A DNA stretch of 64,000 nucleotides from NCBI RefSeq assembly GCF_050947335.1, contig NW_027473318.1, forward strand, positions 2,976,001 through 3,040,000, read 5' to 3'. The notes below the pieces were generated by a model. The model saw only the letters and a program-made list of their open reading frames with translations, ran no database searches and was not told where the DNA came from. The position numbers and the translations under genes were made by a program. The DNA comes from Megachile rotundata. Its lineage: Eukaryota; Arthropoda; Insecta; Hymenoptera; Megachilidae. Positions 14,201 to 27,350 of the stretch are shown piece by piece; position 1 is the first letter of the stretch; every line of letters begins with the position of its first letter.

Positions 14201-14403
14201 GTATGATTGTGATTGTATGATTGTGATTGTATGATAGTATTTGGGAGATTGTATTTGGGAGATTGTATATGGGAGCTTGTAATTGTATGATTGCGATTGT
14301 ACGATTGTGATTGTATGATTGCGATTGTATGATTGTGATTGTATGACTGTGATGTATGATTGTAATTGTATGATTATGATTGTATGATTGTGATTGTATG
14401 ATT
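11243..14403 (+). repeat. 3.2-kb higher-order segment, copy 2 of the 11,073-bp-spaced pair
   Basis: This is the copy of 170-3330. It begins within or just after the 4-unit G-run at 11215 (copy 1 has only 3 units at the matching site, 156) and ends where copy 1 continues with a GATGG unit but this copy jumps to TATCTGGGAG. It keeps the degenerate left-end units, including TTTGAGAG near 13684 and ATAGTATTT at 14234. Confidence 0.9.
12376..12445 (+). repeat. G-run, 5 units
   Basis: Counterpart of 1303-1372 in the 11,073-bp pair, with the same five units and the same 139-bp spacer to 12585. Confidence 0.95.
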
Positions 14404-15035
14404 GTGATTGTATGATTGTATCTGGGAGATTGTATTTGGGAGATTGTATTTGGGAGATTGTAATTGTATGATTGTGATTGTATGATTGCGATTGTATGAT
14501 TGTGATTGCATGATTGTGATGTATGATTGTAATTGTATGATTATGATTGTATGATTGTGATTGTATGATTGTGATGGTATGATTGTGATTGTATGATTGC
14601 GATCTGTATGATTGTGATTGTATGATTATGATTGTATGATTGTGATTGTATGATTGCGATTGTATGATTGCGATTGTATGATTATGATTGTATTTTTGTG
14701 ATTGTATGATTGTGATTGTATGTTTGTGATTGTATTATTGTGATTGTCTGATGGTGGTTGTGCGATTGTGATTGTACGATTGTGATTGTACGATTGTGAT
14801 TGTACGATTGTGATTGTATGATTATGATTGTATGATTGTGATTGCATGATTGTGATTGTATGATTGTGATTGCATGATTTTGAATGTATGATTGTGATTG
14901 TATGATTGTGATTGTATGATTGTGATTGTATGATTGTGATTGTATGATTGTGATTGTATGATTGTGATTGTATGATTCTGATTGTATGATTGTGATTGTA
15001 TGATTGTGATTGTATGATTGTGATTGTATGATTGT
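14404..15035 (+). repeat. Continuation of copy 2 after a 477-bp internal deletion
   Basis: After 14403 the match to the left part resumes at about 3808 with offset 10,596 bp instead of 11,073. Relative to copy 1, 477 bp are therefore missing, which removes most of one copy of the 0.65-kb tandem pair. The run TATCTGGGAG, the 15-bp GCGATCTGTATG unit and the TGTATTATTG unit are all present once here. The match to 3808-4440 ends where an ATAATAG unit appears near 15040. Unequal exchange between the 0.65-kb repeats is the simplest explanation. Confidence 0.8.
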
Positions 15036-18000
15036 GATGTATAATAGTAATTGTATGATTATGATTGTACGATTGTGATTGTATGATTGTCATGGTATGA
15101 TTGTGATGGTATGATTGTGATTGTATGATTGCGATCGTATGATTGTGATTGTATGATTATGATTGTATGATTGTGATTGTATGATTGCGATTGTATGATT
15201 GTGATTGTATGTTTATGATTGTATTTTTGTGATTTTATGATTGTGATTGTATGATTGTGATTGTATGATTATGATTGTATGATTGTGATTGCATGATTGT
15301 GATTGTATGATTGTGATTGCATGATTTTGAATGTATGATTATGATTTTATGATTGTGATTGCATGATTGTGATTGTATGGTTGTGATTGTATGATTGTGA
15401 TTGTATGATTGTGACAGTATGATTGTGATTGTATGATTGTGATTGTATGATTGTGATTGTATGATTGTGATTGTATGATTATGATTGTATGATTATGATT
15501 GTATGATTGTGATTGTATGATTGAGATTCTATGATTGTGATTGTATGATTGCGATTGTATGATTGTCATTGTATGATTGTGATTGTATGATTGTGATTGT
15601 ATGATTGTGATTGTATGATTGTGATTGTATGATTGTGATTGTATGATTGTGATTGTATGATTGTGATTGTATGATTGTGATTGTATGATTAAGAAAGTAT
15701 GATTGTGACTGTATGATTGTGTTTGTATGATTGTGATTGTATGATTGTGATTGTATGAGTGTGATTGACTGATTGTGGTTGTGCGATTGTGATTGTACGA
15801 TTGTGATTGTACGATTGTGATTGTATGATTGTGATTGTATGATTATGATTGTATGATTGTGATTGCATGATTGTGATTGTATGATTGTGATTGCATGATT
15901 TTGAATGTATGATTCTGATTGTATGATTGTGATTGTATGATTGTGATAGTATGATTGTGATTGTATGATTGTGATTGCATGATTGTGATTGTATGATTGC
16001 AATTGTATGATTGTGATTGTATGATTATGATTTTATGATTGTGATTGCATGATTGTGATTGTATGGTTGTGATTGTATGATTGTGATTGTATGATTGTGA
16101 CAGTATGATTGTGATTGTATGATTGTGATTGTATGATTGTGATTGTATGATTGTGATTGTATGATTGTGATTGTATGATTGTATTTGGGAGATTGTATTT
16201 GGGAGATTGTATTTGGGAGATTGTAATTGTATGATTGCGATTGTATGATTGTGATTGTATGATTGCGATTGTATGATTGTGATTGTATGATTGTGATGTA
16301 TGATTGTAATTGTATGATTATGATTGCATGATTGTGATTGTATGATTGTCATGGTATGATTGTGATGGTATGATTGTGATTGTATGATTGCGATCGTATG
16401 ATTCTGATTGTATGATTATGGTTGTATGATTGTGATTGTATGATTGCGATTGTATGAATGCGATTGTATGATTGTGATTGCATAATTCTGATTGTATGAT
16501 TGTGATTGTATGATTGTGATTGTATGATTGTGATTGTATGATTGTGATTGTATGATTGTGGTTGTATGATTGTGATTGTATGAATGCGATTGTATGGTTG
16601 TGATTGCATAATTGTGATTGTATGATTGTGATTGTATGATTGTGATTGTATGTTTGCGATTGTATGATTGTGATGTTATGATTGTGATTGTATGATTGTG
16701 ATTGTATGAGTGTGATTGTCTGATTGTGGTTGTGCGTTTGTGATTGTACGATTGTGAATGTACGATTGTGATTGTATGATTGTGGTTGTATGAATATGAT
16801 TGTATGATTGTGATTGCATGATTGTGATTGTATGATTGTGATTGTATGATTGTGATTGTATGATTGTGATTGTATGATTGTGATTTTATGATTGTGATTG
16901 AATGAATGCGATTGTATGATTGTGATTGCATAATTGTGATTGTATGATTGTGATTGTATGATTGCGATTGTATGATTGAGATTCTATGATTGTGATTGTA
17001 TGATTGCGATTGTATGATTGTCATTGTATGATTGTGATTGTATGATTGTGATTGTATGATTGTGATTGTATGATTGTGATTGTATGATTGTGATTGTATG
17101 ATTGTGATTGTATGATTGTGATTGTATGAGTGTGATTGACTGATTGTGGTTGTGCGATTGTGATTGTACGATTGTGATTGTACGATTGTGATTGTATGAT
17201 TGTGATTGTATGATTATGATTGTATGATTGTGATTGCATGATTGTGATTGTATGATTGTGATTGCATGATTTTGAATGTATGATTCTGATTGTATGATTG
17301 TGATTGTATGATTGTGATAGTATGATTGTGATTGTATGATTGTGATTGCATGATTGTGATTGTATGATTGCAATTGTATGATTGTGATTGTATGATTATG
17401 ATTTTATGATTGTGATTGCATGATTGTGATTGTATGGTTGTGATTGTATGATTGTGATTGTATGATTGTGACAGTATGATTGTGATTGTATGATTGTGAT
17501 TGTATGATTGTGATTGTATGATTGTGATTGTATGAATGCGATTGTATGATTGTGATTGCATAATTGTGATTGTATGATTGTGATTGTATGATTGCGATTG
17601 TATGATTGAGATTCTATGATTGTGATTGTATGATTGCGATTGTATGATTGTCATTGTATGATTGTGATTGTATGATTGTGATTGTATGATTGCGATTGTA
17701 TGAATGCGATTGTATGATTGTGATTGCATAATTCTGATTGTATGATTGTGATTGTATGATTGTGATTGTATGATTGTGATTGTATGATTGTGGTTGTATG
17801 ATTGTGATTGTATGAATGCGATTGTATGATTGTGATTGCATAATTGTGATTGTATGATTGTGATTGTATGATTGTGATTGTATGTTTGCGATTGTATGAT
17901 TGTGATGTTATGATTGTGATTGTATGATTGTGATTGTATGAGTGTGATTGTCTGATTGTGGTTGTGCGTTTGTGATTGTACGATTGTGAATGTACGATTG

Positions 18001-18240
18001 TGATTGTATGATTGTGGTTGTATGAATATGATTGTATGATTGTGATTGCATGATTGTGATTGTATGATTGTGATTGTATGATTGTGATTGTATGATTGTG
18101 ATTGTATGATTGTGATTGTATGATTGTGATTGTATGAATGCGATTGTATGATTGTGATTGCATAATTGTGATTGTATGATTGTGATTGTATGATTGCGAT
18201 TGTATGATTGTGATTGTATGATTGTGATGTATGATTGTAA
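15036..18240 (+). repeat. Mosaic block stretch, 15.0-18.2 kb
   Basis: It contains CGATCG anchors at 15132 and 16391 and none from there to 18322, a long anchor-free gap. A single G-run lies at 16178-16219. AGTGTGATTGACTG units sit at 15758 and 17129 and AGTGTGATTGTCTG units at 16709 and 17941. The GAGATTCTATG unit occurs near 15520, 16978 and 17605 and each time starts a similar succession, so this stretch contains degenerate repeats of about 0.6-1.4 kb. A rare AAGAAAG unit lies near 15690. No gene is seen. Confidence 0.75.
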
Positions 18241-20820
18241 TTGTATGATTATGATTGTATGATTGTGATTGTATGATTGTCATGGTATGATTGTGATGGT
18301 ATGATTGTGATTGTATGATTGCGATCGTATGATTCTGATTGTATGATTATGGTTGTATGATTGTGATTGTATGATTGCGATTGTATGATTGTGATTGTAT
18401 GTTTATGATTGTATTTTTGTGATTTTATGATTGTGATTGTATGATTGTGATTGTATGATTGTGATTGTATGATTGCGATTGTATGAATGCGATTGTATGA
18501 TTGTGATTGCATAATTGTGATTGTATGATTGTGATTGTATGATTGTGATTGTATGATTGTGATTGTATGATTGTGGTTGTATGATTGTGATTGTATGAAT
18601 GCGATTGTATGATTGTGATTGCATAATTGTGATTGTATGATTGTGATTGTATGATTGTGATTGTATGTTTGCGATTGTATGATTGTGATGTTATGATTGT
18701 GATTGTATGATTGTGATTGTATGAGTGTGATTGTCTGATTGTGGTTGTGCGTTTGTGATTGTACGATTGTGAATGTACGATTGTGATTGTATGATTGTGG
18801 TTGTATGAATATGATTGTATGATTGTGATTGCATGATTGTGATTGTATGATTGTGATTGCATGATTTTGAATGTATGATTGTGATTGTATGATTGCGATT
18901 GTATGATTGTGATTGTATGATTGTGTTTGTATGATTGTGATTGTATGATTGTGGTTGTATGATTGTGATTGTATGATTGTGATTGTATGATTGTGATTGT
19001 ATGATTGTGATTGTATGATTGTGATTGTATGATTGTGATTGTATGATTGTGATTGTATGATTGTATTTGGGAGATTGTATTTGGGAGATTGTATTTGGGA
19101 GATTGTAATTGTATGATTGCGATTGTATGATTGCGATTGTATGATTGTGATGTATGATTGTAATTGTATGATTGTGATTGTATGATTGTGATTGTATGAT
19201 TGCGATTGTATGAATGCGATTGTATGATTGTGATTGCATAAGTGTGATTGTATGATTGTGATTGTATGATTGTGTTTGTATGATTGTGATTGTATTGATT
19301 GTGGTTGTATGATTGTGATTGTATGATTGTGATTGTATGATTGTGATTGTATGATTGTGATTGTATGATTGTGATTGTATGATTGTGATTGTATGATTGT
19401 ATTTGGGAGATTGTATTTGGGAGATTGTATTTGGGAGATTGTAATTGTATGATTGCGATTGTATGATTGCGATTGTATGATTGTGATGTATGATTGTAAT
19501 TGTATGATTATGATTGTATGATTGTGATTGTATGATTGTGATTGTATGATTGTATTTGGGAAATTGTATTTGGGAGATTGCATTTGGGAGATTGTAATTG
19601 TATGATTGCGATTGTATGATTGTGATTGTATGATTGCGATGGTATGATTGTGATTGTATAATTGTGATGGTATGATTGTGATGGTATGGTTGTGATTGTA
19701 TGATTGCGATCGTCCGATTGTGATTGTATGATTATGATTGTATGAGTGTGATTGTATGATTGCGATTGTATGATTGTGATTGTATGATTATGATTGTATT
19801 TTTGTGATTTTATGATTGTGATTGTATGATTGTGATTGTATGATTGTGATTGTATGATTGTGAATGTATGATTGCGATTGTATGAATGCGATTGTATGAT
19901 TGTGATTGCATAATTGTGATTGTATGATTGTGATTGTATGATTGTGATTGTATGATTGTTATTGTATGACTGTGATTGTATGATTGTGATTGTATGATTG
20001 TGATAGTATGATTGTGAAAGTATGATTGAGATTCTATGATTGTGATTGTATGATTGCGATTGTATGATTGTCATTGTATGATTGTGATTGTATGATTGTG
20101 ATTGTATGATTGTGATTGTATGATTGTGATTGTATGATTGTGATTGTATGATTGTGATTGTATGATTGTGATTGTATGATTGTGAAAGTATGATTGTGAT
20201 TGTATGATTGTGATTGTATGATTGTGATTGTATGAGTGTGATTGACTGATTGTGGTTGTGCGATTGTGATTGTACGATTGTGATTGTACGATTGTGATTG
20301 TATGATTGTGATTTTATGATTATGATTGTATGATTGTGATTGCATGATTGTGATTGTATGATTGTGATTGCATGATTTTGAATGTATGATTCTGATTGTA
20401 TGATTGTGATTGTATGATTGTGATTGTATGATTGTGAGTGTATGATTGTGATTATATGATTGTGATTGTATGATTGTGATAGTATGATTGTGATTGTATG
20501 ATTGTGATTGCATGATTGTGATTGTATGATTGTAATTGTATGATTGTGATTGTATGATTATGATTTTATGATTGTGATTGCATGATTGTGATTGTATGGT
20601 GGTGATTGTATGATTGTGATTGTATGATTGTGACAGTATGATTGTGATTGTATGATTGTGATTGTATGATTGTGATTGTATGATTGTATTTGGGAGATTG
20701 TATTTGGGAGATTGTATTTGGGAGATTGTATTTGGGAGATTGTAATTGTATGATTGCGATTGTATGATTGTGATTGTATGATTGCGATTGTATGATTGTG
20801 ATTGTATGATTGTGATGTAT
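18241..20820 (+). repeat. Mosaic block stretch, 18.2-20.8 kb, resembling the 2,670-bp repeat
   Basis: Anchors lie at 18322 and 19707 (the second is the CGATCGTCCG type). G-runs lie at 19060, 19396, 19549 and 20683. AGTGTGATTGTCTG is at 18724 and AGTGTGATTGACTG at 20235. The 19396-20080 part follows the unit order of 7496-8460 and 10166-11130. A single-base insertion makes one 15-bp unit near 19290 (GTATTGATTGTGG). No gene is seen. Confidence 0.78.
20683..20738 (+). repeat. G-run, 4 units
   Basis: Four regular units following a GTGACAGTATG unit, the usual upstream neighbour of these runs. Confidence 0.95.
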
Positions 20821-22470
20821 AATAGTAATTGTATGATTATGATTGTATGATTGTGATTGTATGATTGTCATGGTATGATTGTGATGGTATGATTGTGAAT
20901 GTATGATTGCGATCGTATGATTGTGATTGTATGATTATGATTGTATGATTGTGATTGTATGATTGCGATTGTATGATTGTGATTGTATGTTTATGATTGT
21001 ATTTTTGTGATTCTATGATTGTGATTGTATGATTGTGATTGTATGATTGTGATTGTATGATTGCGATTGTATGAATGCGATTGTATGATTGTGATTGCAT
21101 AATTGTGATTGTATGATTGTGATTGTATGATTGTGATTGTATGATTGTGATTGTATGATTGTGATTGTATCATTGTGATTGTATGATTGTGATTGTATGA
21201 ATGCGATTGTATGATTGTGATTGCATAATTGTGATTGTATGATTGTGATTGTATGATTGCGATTGTATGATTGTGATTGTATGATTGTGATTGTATGATT
21301 GTATTTGGGAGATTGTATTTGGGAGATTGTAATTGTATGATTGCGATTGTATGATTGTGATTGTATGATTGCGATTGCATGATTGTGATTTTATGATTGT
21401 GATGTATAATAGTAATTGTATGATTATGATTGTATGATTGTGATTGTATGATTGTCATGGTATGATTGTGATGGTATGATTGTGATTGTATGATTGCGAT
21501 CGTATGATTGTGATTGTATGATTATGATTGTATGATTGTGATTGTATGATTGCGATTGTATGATTGTGATTGTATGTTTATGATTGTATTTTTGTGATTT
21601 TATGATTGTGATTGTATGATTGTGATTGTATGATTGTGATTGTATGATTGCGATTGTATGAACGCGATTGTATGATTGTGATTGCATAATTGTGATTGTA
21701 TGATTGTGATTGTATGATTGTGATTGTATGATTGTGATTGTATGATTGTGATTGTATGATTGTGATTGTATGAATGCGATTGTATGATTGTGATTGCATA
21801 ATTGTGATTGTATGATTGCGATTGTATGATTGTGATTGTATGATTGTGATGTATGATTGTAATTGTATGATTATGATTGTATGATTGTGATTGTATGATT
21901 GTCATGGTATGATTGTGATGGTATGATTGTGATTGTATGATTGCGATCGTATGATTCTGATTGTATGATTATGGTTGTATGATTGTGATTGTATGATTGC
22001 GATTGTATGATTGTGATTGTATGTTTATGATTGTATTTTTGTGATTTTATGATTGTGATTGTATGATTGTGATTGTATGATTGTGATTGTATGATTGCGA
22101 TTGTATGAATGCGATTGTATGATTGTGATTGCATAATTGTGATTGTATGATTGTGATTGTATGATTGCGATTGTATGATTGTGATTGTATGATTGTGGTT
22201 GTATGATTGTGATTGTATGAATGCGATTGTATGATTGTGATTGCATAATTGTGAATGTACGATTGTGATTGTATGATTGTGGTTGTATGAATATGATTGT
22301 ATGATTGTGATTGCATGATTGTGATTGTATGATTGAGATTGTATGATTGTGATTGTATGCTTGCGATTGTATGATTGTGATTGTATGATTGTGATTGTAT
22401 GATTGTGATTGTATGATTGTGATTGTATGATTGTGATTGTATGATTGTGATTGTATGATTGTGATTGTAT
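20821..22470 (+). repeat. Run of three core blocks in quick succession
   Basis: CGATCG anchors at 20910, 21497 and 21944 mark three core blocks about 587 and 447 bp apart. Two of the cores are introduced by the variant 13-bp-unit context GTATAATAGTAATTG rather than the usual GTATGATTGTAATTG. A two-unit G-run lies at 21298-21325. A rare GAACGCG unit lies near 21660. No gene is seen. Confidence 0.75.
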
Positions 22471-23827
22471 GATTGTATTTGGGAGATTGTATTTGGGAGA
22501 TTGTAATTGTATGATTGCGATTGTATGATTGTGATTGTATGATTGTATTTGGGAGATTGTATTTGGGAGATTGTAACTGTATGATTGCGATTGTATGATT
22601 GTGATTGTATGATTGCGATTGTATGATTGCGGTTGTATGATTGTGATGTATGATTGTAATTGTATGATTATGATTGTATGATTGTGATTGTATGATTGTG
22701 ATTGTATGATTGTATTTGGGAGATTGTATTTGGGAGATTGTATTTGGGAGATTGTAATTGTATGATTGCGATTGTATGATTGTGATTGTATGATTGCGAT
22801 TGTATGATTGCGATTGTATGATTGTGATGTATGATTGTAATTGTATGATTATGATTGTATGATTGTGATTGTATGATTGTGATGGTATGATTGTGATGGT
22901 ATGATTGTGATTGTATGATTGCGATCGTATGATTGTGATTGTATGATTATGATTGTATGATTGTGATTGTATGATTGCGATTGTATGATTGTCATTGTAT
23001 GATTATGATTGTATTTTTGTGTTTTTATGATTGTGATTGTATGATTGTGATTGTATGATTGTGATTGTATGATTGCGATTGTATGAATGCGATTGTATGA
23101 ATGTTATTGCATAATTGTGATTGTATGATTGTGATTGTATGATTGTGATTGTATGATTGTGATTGTATGATTGCGATTGTATGATTGCGATTGTATGATT
23201 GTCATTGTATGATTGTTATTGTATGATTGTGATTGTATGATTGTGATTGTATGATTGTGATTGTATGATTGTGATTGTATGATTGTGATTGTATGATTGT
23301 GATTGTATGATTGTGAAAGTATGATTGTGATTGTATGATTGTGATTGTATGATTGTGATTGTATGAGTGTGATTGACTGATTGTGGTTGTGCGATTGTGA
23401 TTGTACGATTGTGATTGTACGATTGTGATTGTATGATTGTGATTGTATGATTATGATTGTATGATTGTGATTGCATGATTGTGATTGTATGATTGTGATT
23501 GCATGATTTTGAATGTATGATTCTGATTGTATGATTGTGATTGTATGATTGTGATTGTATGATTGTGAGTGTATGATTGTGATTACATGATTGTGATTGT
23601 ATGATTGTGATAGTATGATTGTGATTGTATGATTGTGATTGCATGATTGTGATTGTATGATTGCAATTGTATGATTGTGATTGTATGATTATGATTTTAT
23701 GATTGTGATTGCATGATTGTGATTGTATGGTTGTGATTGTATGATTGTGATTGTATGATTGTGACAGTATGATTGTGATTGTATGATTGTGATTGTATGA
23801 TTGTGATTGTATGATTGTGATTGTATG

Positions 23828-23883
23828 ATTGTATTTGGGAGATTGTATTTGGGAGCTTGTATTTGGGAGACTGTATTTGGGAG
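23828..23883 (+). repeat. G-run, 4 units, two altered starts
   Basis: The third and fourth units begin CTTGTA and CTGTA-like instead of ATTGTA, but all four GGG tracts are kept. The next run, at 23940, is only four ordinary units away. Confidence 0.93.
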
Positions 23884-25826
23884 ATTGTAATTGTATGATT
23901 GCGATTGTATGATTGTGATTGTATGATTGTGATTGTATGATTGTATTTGGGAGATTGTATTTGGGAGATTCTATTTGGGAGATTGTAATTGTATGATTGC
24001 GATTGTATGATTGTGATTGTATGATTGCGATTGTATGATTGTGATTGTATGATTGTGATGTATGATTGTAATTGTATGATTATGATTGTATGATTGTGAT
24101 TGTATGATTGTGATGGTATGATTGCGATCGTATGATTGTGATTGTATGATTATGATTGTATGATTGTGATTGTATGATTGCGATTGTATGATTGTCATTG
24201 TATGATTATGATTGTATTTTTGTGATTTTATGATTGTGATTGTATGATTGTGATTGTATGCTTATGATTGTATAATTGTGATTGTATGATTGCGATTGTA
24301 TGATTGTGATTGTATGTTTATGATTGTATTTTTCCGATTTTATGATTGTGATTGTATGATTGTGATTGTATGATTGCGATTGTACGAATGCGATTGTATG
24401 ATTGTGATTGCATAATTGTGATTGTATGATTGTGATTGTATGATTGTGATTGTATGATTGTGATTGTATGATTGTGATTGTATGATTGCGATTGTACGAA
24501 TGCGATTGTATGATTGTGATTGCATAATTGTGATTGTATGATTGTGATTGTATGATTGTGATTGTATGATTGTGATTGTATGATTGTGATTGTATGATTG
24601 TGATTGTATGAATGCGATTGTATGATTGTGATTGCATAATTGTGATTGTATGATTGTGATTGTATGATTGCGATTGTATGATTGTGATTGTATGATTGCG
24701 ATTGTATGATTGTGACTGTATGATTGCGATTGTATGATTGTGATTGTATGATTGTGATATATGATTGTAATTGTATGATTGCGATGTATGACTGTAATTG
24801 TATGATTGTGATTGTATGATTGTGATTGTATGATTGTGATTGTATGATTGTGATTGTATGATTGTGATTGTATGATTGTGATAGTATGATTGTGATTGTA
24901 TGATTGTGACTGTATGATTGTGATTGTATGATTGTATTTGGGAGATTGTATTTGGGAGATTGTAACTGTATGATTGTGATTGTATGATTGTGATTGTATG
25001 ATTGTGATTGTATGATTGTGAAAGTATGATTGTGATTGTATGATTGTGATTGTATGATTGTGATTGTATGATTGTGATTGTATGATTGTGATTGTATGAT
25101 TGTGATAGTATGATTGTGATTGTATGATTGTAATTGTATGATTGTGATTGTATGATTATGATTTTATGATTGTGATTGCATGATTGTGATTGTATGATTG
25201 TATTTGGGAGATTGTATTTGGGAGATTGTAATTGTATGATTCCGATTGTATGATTGTGATTGTATGATTGTGATTGTATGATCGTGATTGTATGATTGTG
25301 ATTGTATGATTGTGAAAGTATGATTGTGATTGTATGATTGTGATTGTATGATTGTGATTGTATGATTGTGATTGTATGAGTGTGATTGACTGATTGTGGT
25401 TGTGCGATTGTGATTGTACGATTGTGATTGTACGATTGTGATTGTATGATTGTGATTGTATGATTATGATTGTATGATTGTGATTGCATGATTGTGATTG
25501 TATGATTGTGATTGCATGATTTTGAATGTATGATTCTGATTGTATGATTGTGATTGTATGATTGTGATTGTATGATTGTGAGTGTATGATTGTGATTATA
25601 TGATTGTGATTGTATGATTGTGATAGTATGATTGTGATTGTATGATTGTGATTGCATGATTGTGATTGTATGATTGTAATTGTATGATTGTGATTGTATG
25701 ATTATGATTTTATGATTGTGATTGCATGATTGTGATTGTATGGTTGTGATTGTATGATTGTGATTGTATGATTGTGACAGTATGATTGTGATTGTATGAT
25801 TGTGATTGTATGATTGTGATTGTATG

Positions 25827-25882
25827 ATTGTATTTGGGAGATTGTATTTGGGAGATTGTATTTGGGAGATTGTATTTGGGAG
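25827..25882 (+). repeat. G-run, 4 units
   Basis: Four regular units, then the 139-bp spacer to the run at 26022 that opens the 1.33-kb tandem pair. Confidence 0.95.
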
Positions 25883-26021
25883 ATTGTAATTGTATGATTG
25901 CGATTGTATGATTGTGATTGTATGATTGCGATTGTATGATTGTGATTGTATGATTGTGATGTATGATTGTAATTGTATGATTATGATTGTATGATTGTGA
26001 TTGTATGATTGTGATTGTATG

Positions 26022-27350
26022 ATTGTATTTGGGAGATTGTATTTGGGAGATTGTAATTGTATGATTGCGATTGTATGATTGTGATTGTATGATTATGATT
26101 GTATGATTGTGATTGTATGATTGCGATTGTATGATTGTGATTGTATGTTTATGATTGTATTTTTGTGATTTTATGATTGTGATTGTATGATTGTGATTGT
26201 ATGATTGTGATTGTATGATTGCGATTGTATGAATGCGATTGTATGATTGTGATTGCATAATTGTGATTGTATGATTGTGATTGTATGATTGTGATTGTAT
26301 GATTGTGATTGTATGATTGTGATTGTATGATTGTGATTGTATGAATGCGATTGTATGATTGTGATTGCATAGTTGTGATTGTACGATTGTGATTGTATGA
26401 TTGCGATTGTATGATTGTGATTGTATGATTGTGATGTATGATTGTAATTGTATGATTATGATTGTATGATTGTGATTGTATGATTGTCATGGTATGATTG
26501 TGATGGTATGATTGTGATTGTATGATTGCGATCGTATGATTCTGATTGTATGATTATGGTTGTATGATTGTGATTGTATGATTGCGATTGTATGATTGTG
26601 ATTGTATGTTTATGATTGTATTTTTGTGATTTTATGATTGTGATTGTATGATTGTGATTGTATGATTGCGATTGTATGATTGCGATTGTATGAATGCGAT
26701 TGTATGATTGTGATTGCATAATTGTGATTGTATGATTGTGATTGTATGATTGTGATTGTATGATTGTGATTGTATGATTGTGGTTGTATGATTGTGATTG
26801 TATGATTGTGAAAGTATGATTGTGATTGTATGATTGTGTTTGTATGATTGTGATTGTATGATTGTGATTGTATGAGTGTGATTGACTGATTGTGGTTGTG
26901 CGATTGTGATTGTACGATTGTGATTGTACGATTGTGATTGTATGATTGTGATTGTATGATTATGATTGTATGATTGTGATTGCATGATTGTGATTGTATG
27001 ATTGTGATTGCATGATTTTGAATGTATGATTCTGATTGTATGATTGTGATTGTATGATTGTGATTGTATGATTGTGAGTGTATGATTGTGATTATATGAT
27101 TGTGATTGTATGATTGTGATTGTATGATTGTGATAGTATGATTGTGATTGTATGATTGTGATTGCATGATTGTGATTGTATGATTGTAATTGTATGATTG
27201 TGATTGTATGATTATGATTTTATGATTGTGATTGCATGATTGTGATTGTATGGTTGTGATTGTATGATTGTGATTGTATGATTGTGACAGTATGATTGTG
27301 ATTGTATGATTGTGATTGTATGATTGTGATTGTATGATTGTGATTGTATG
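26022..27350 (+). repeat. 1.33-kb higher-order cycle, tandem copy 1
   Basis: This is a complete cycle from a two-unit G-run (26022) through a core block (anchor 26529) and an AGTGTGATTGACTG block (26875) to the next G-run (27351). The same cycle follows immediately, offset 1,329 bp at the G-run and 1,342 bp at later landmarks. A 117-codon antisense frame at 26632-26985 is identical at 27974-28327 and again at 40425-40778. Confidence 0.87.

Larger units (their letters stand above)
22471..26021 (+). repeat. G-run-rich mosaic stretch, 22.5-26.0 kb
   Basis: G-runs lie at 22472, 22542, 22709, 23828, 23940, 24931, 25197 and 25827. The first three repeat a run and spacer pattern like that at the left window edge. 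Anchors lie at 22922 and 24125; none follows until 26529. AGTGTGATTGACTG units are at 23366 and 25379. A T-rich unit with TTTCCGATTTT appears near 24310 and is shared with core blocks at 31.3, 35.3, 38.9, 48.9, 51.8, 56.0 and 58.9 kb. Two closely spaced shortened units occur near 24750-24790. No gene is seen. Confidence 0.75.
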
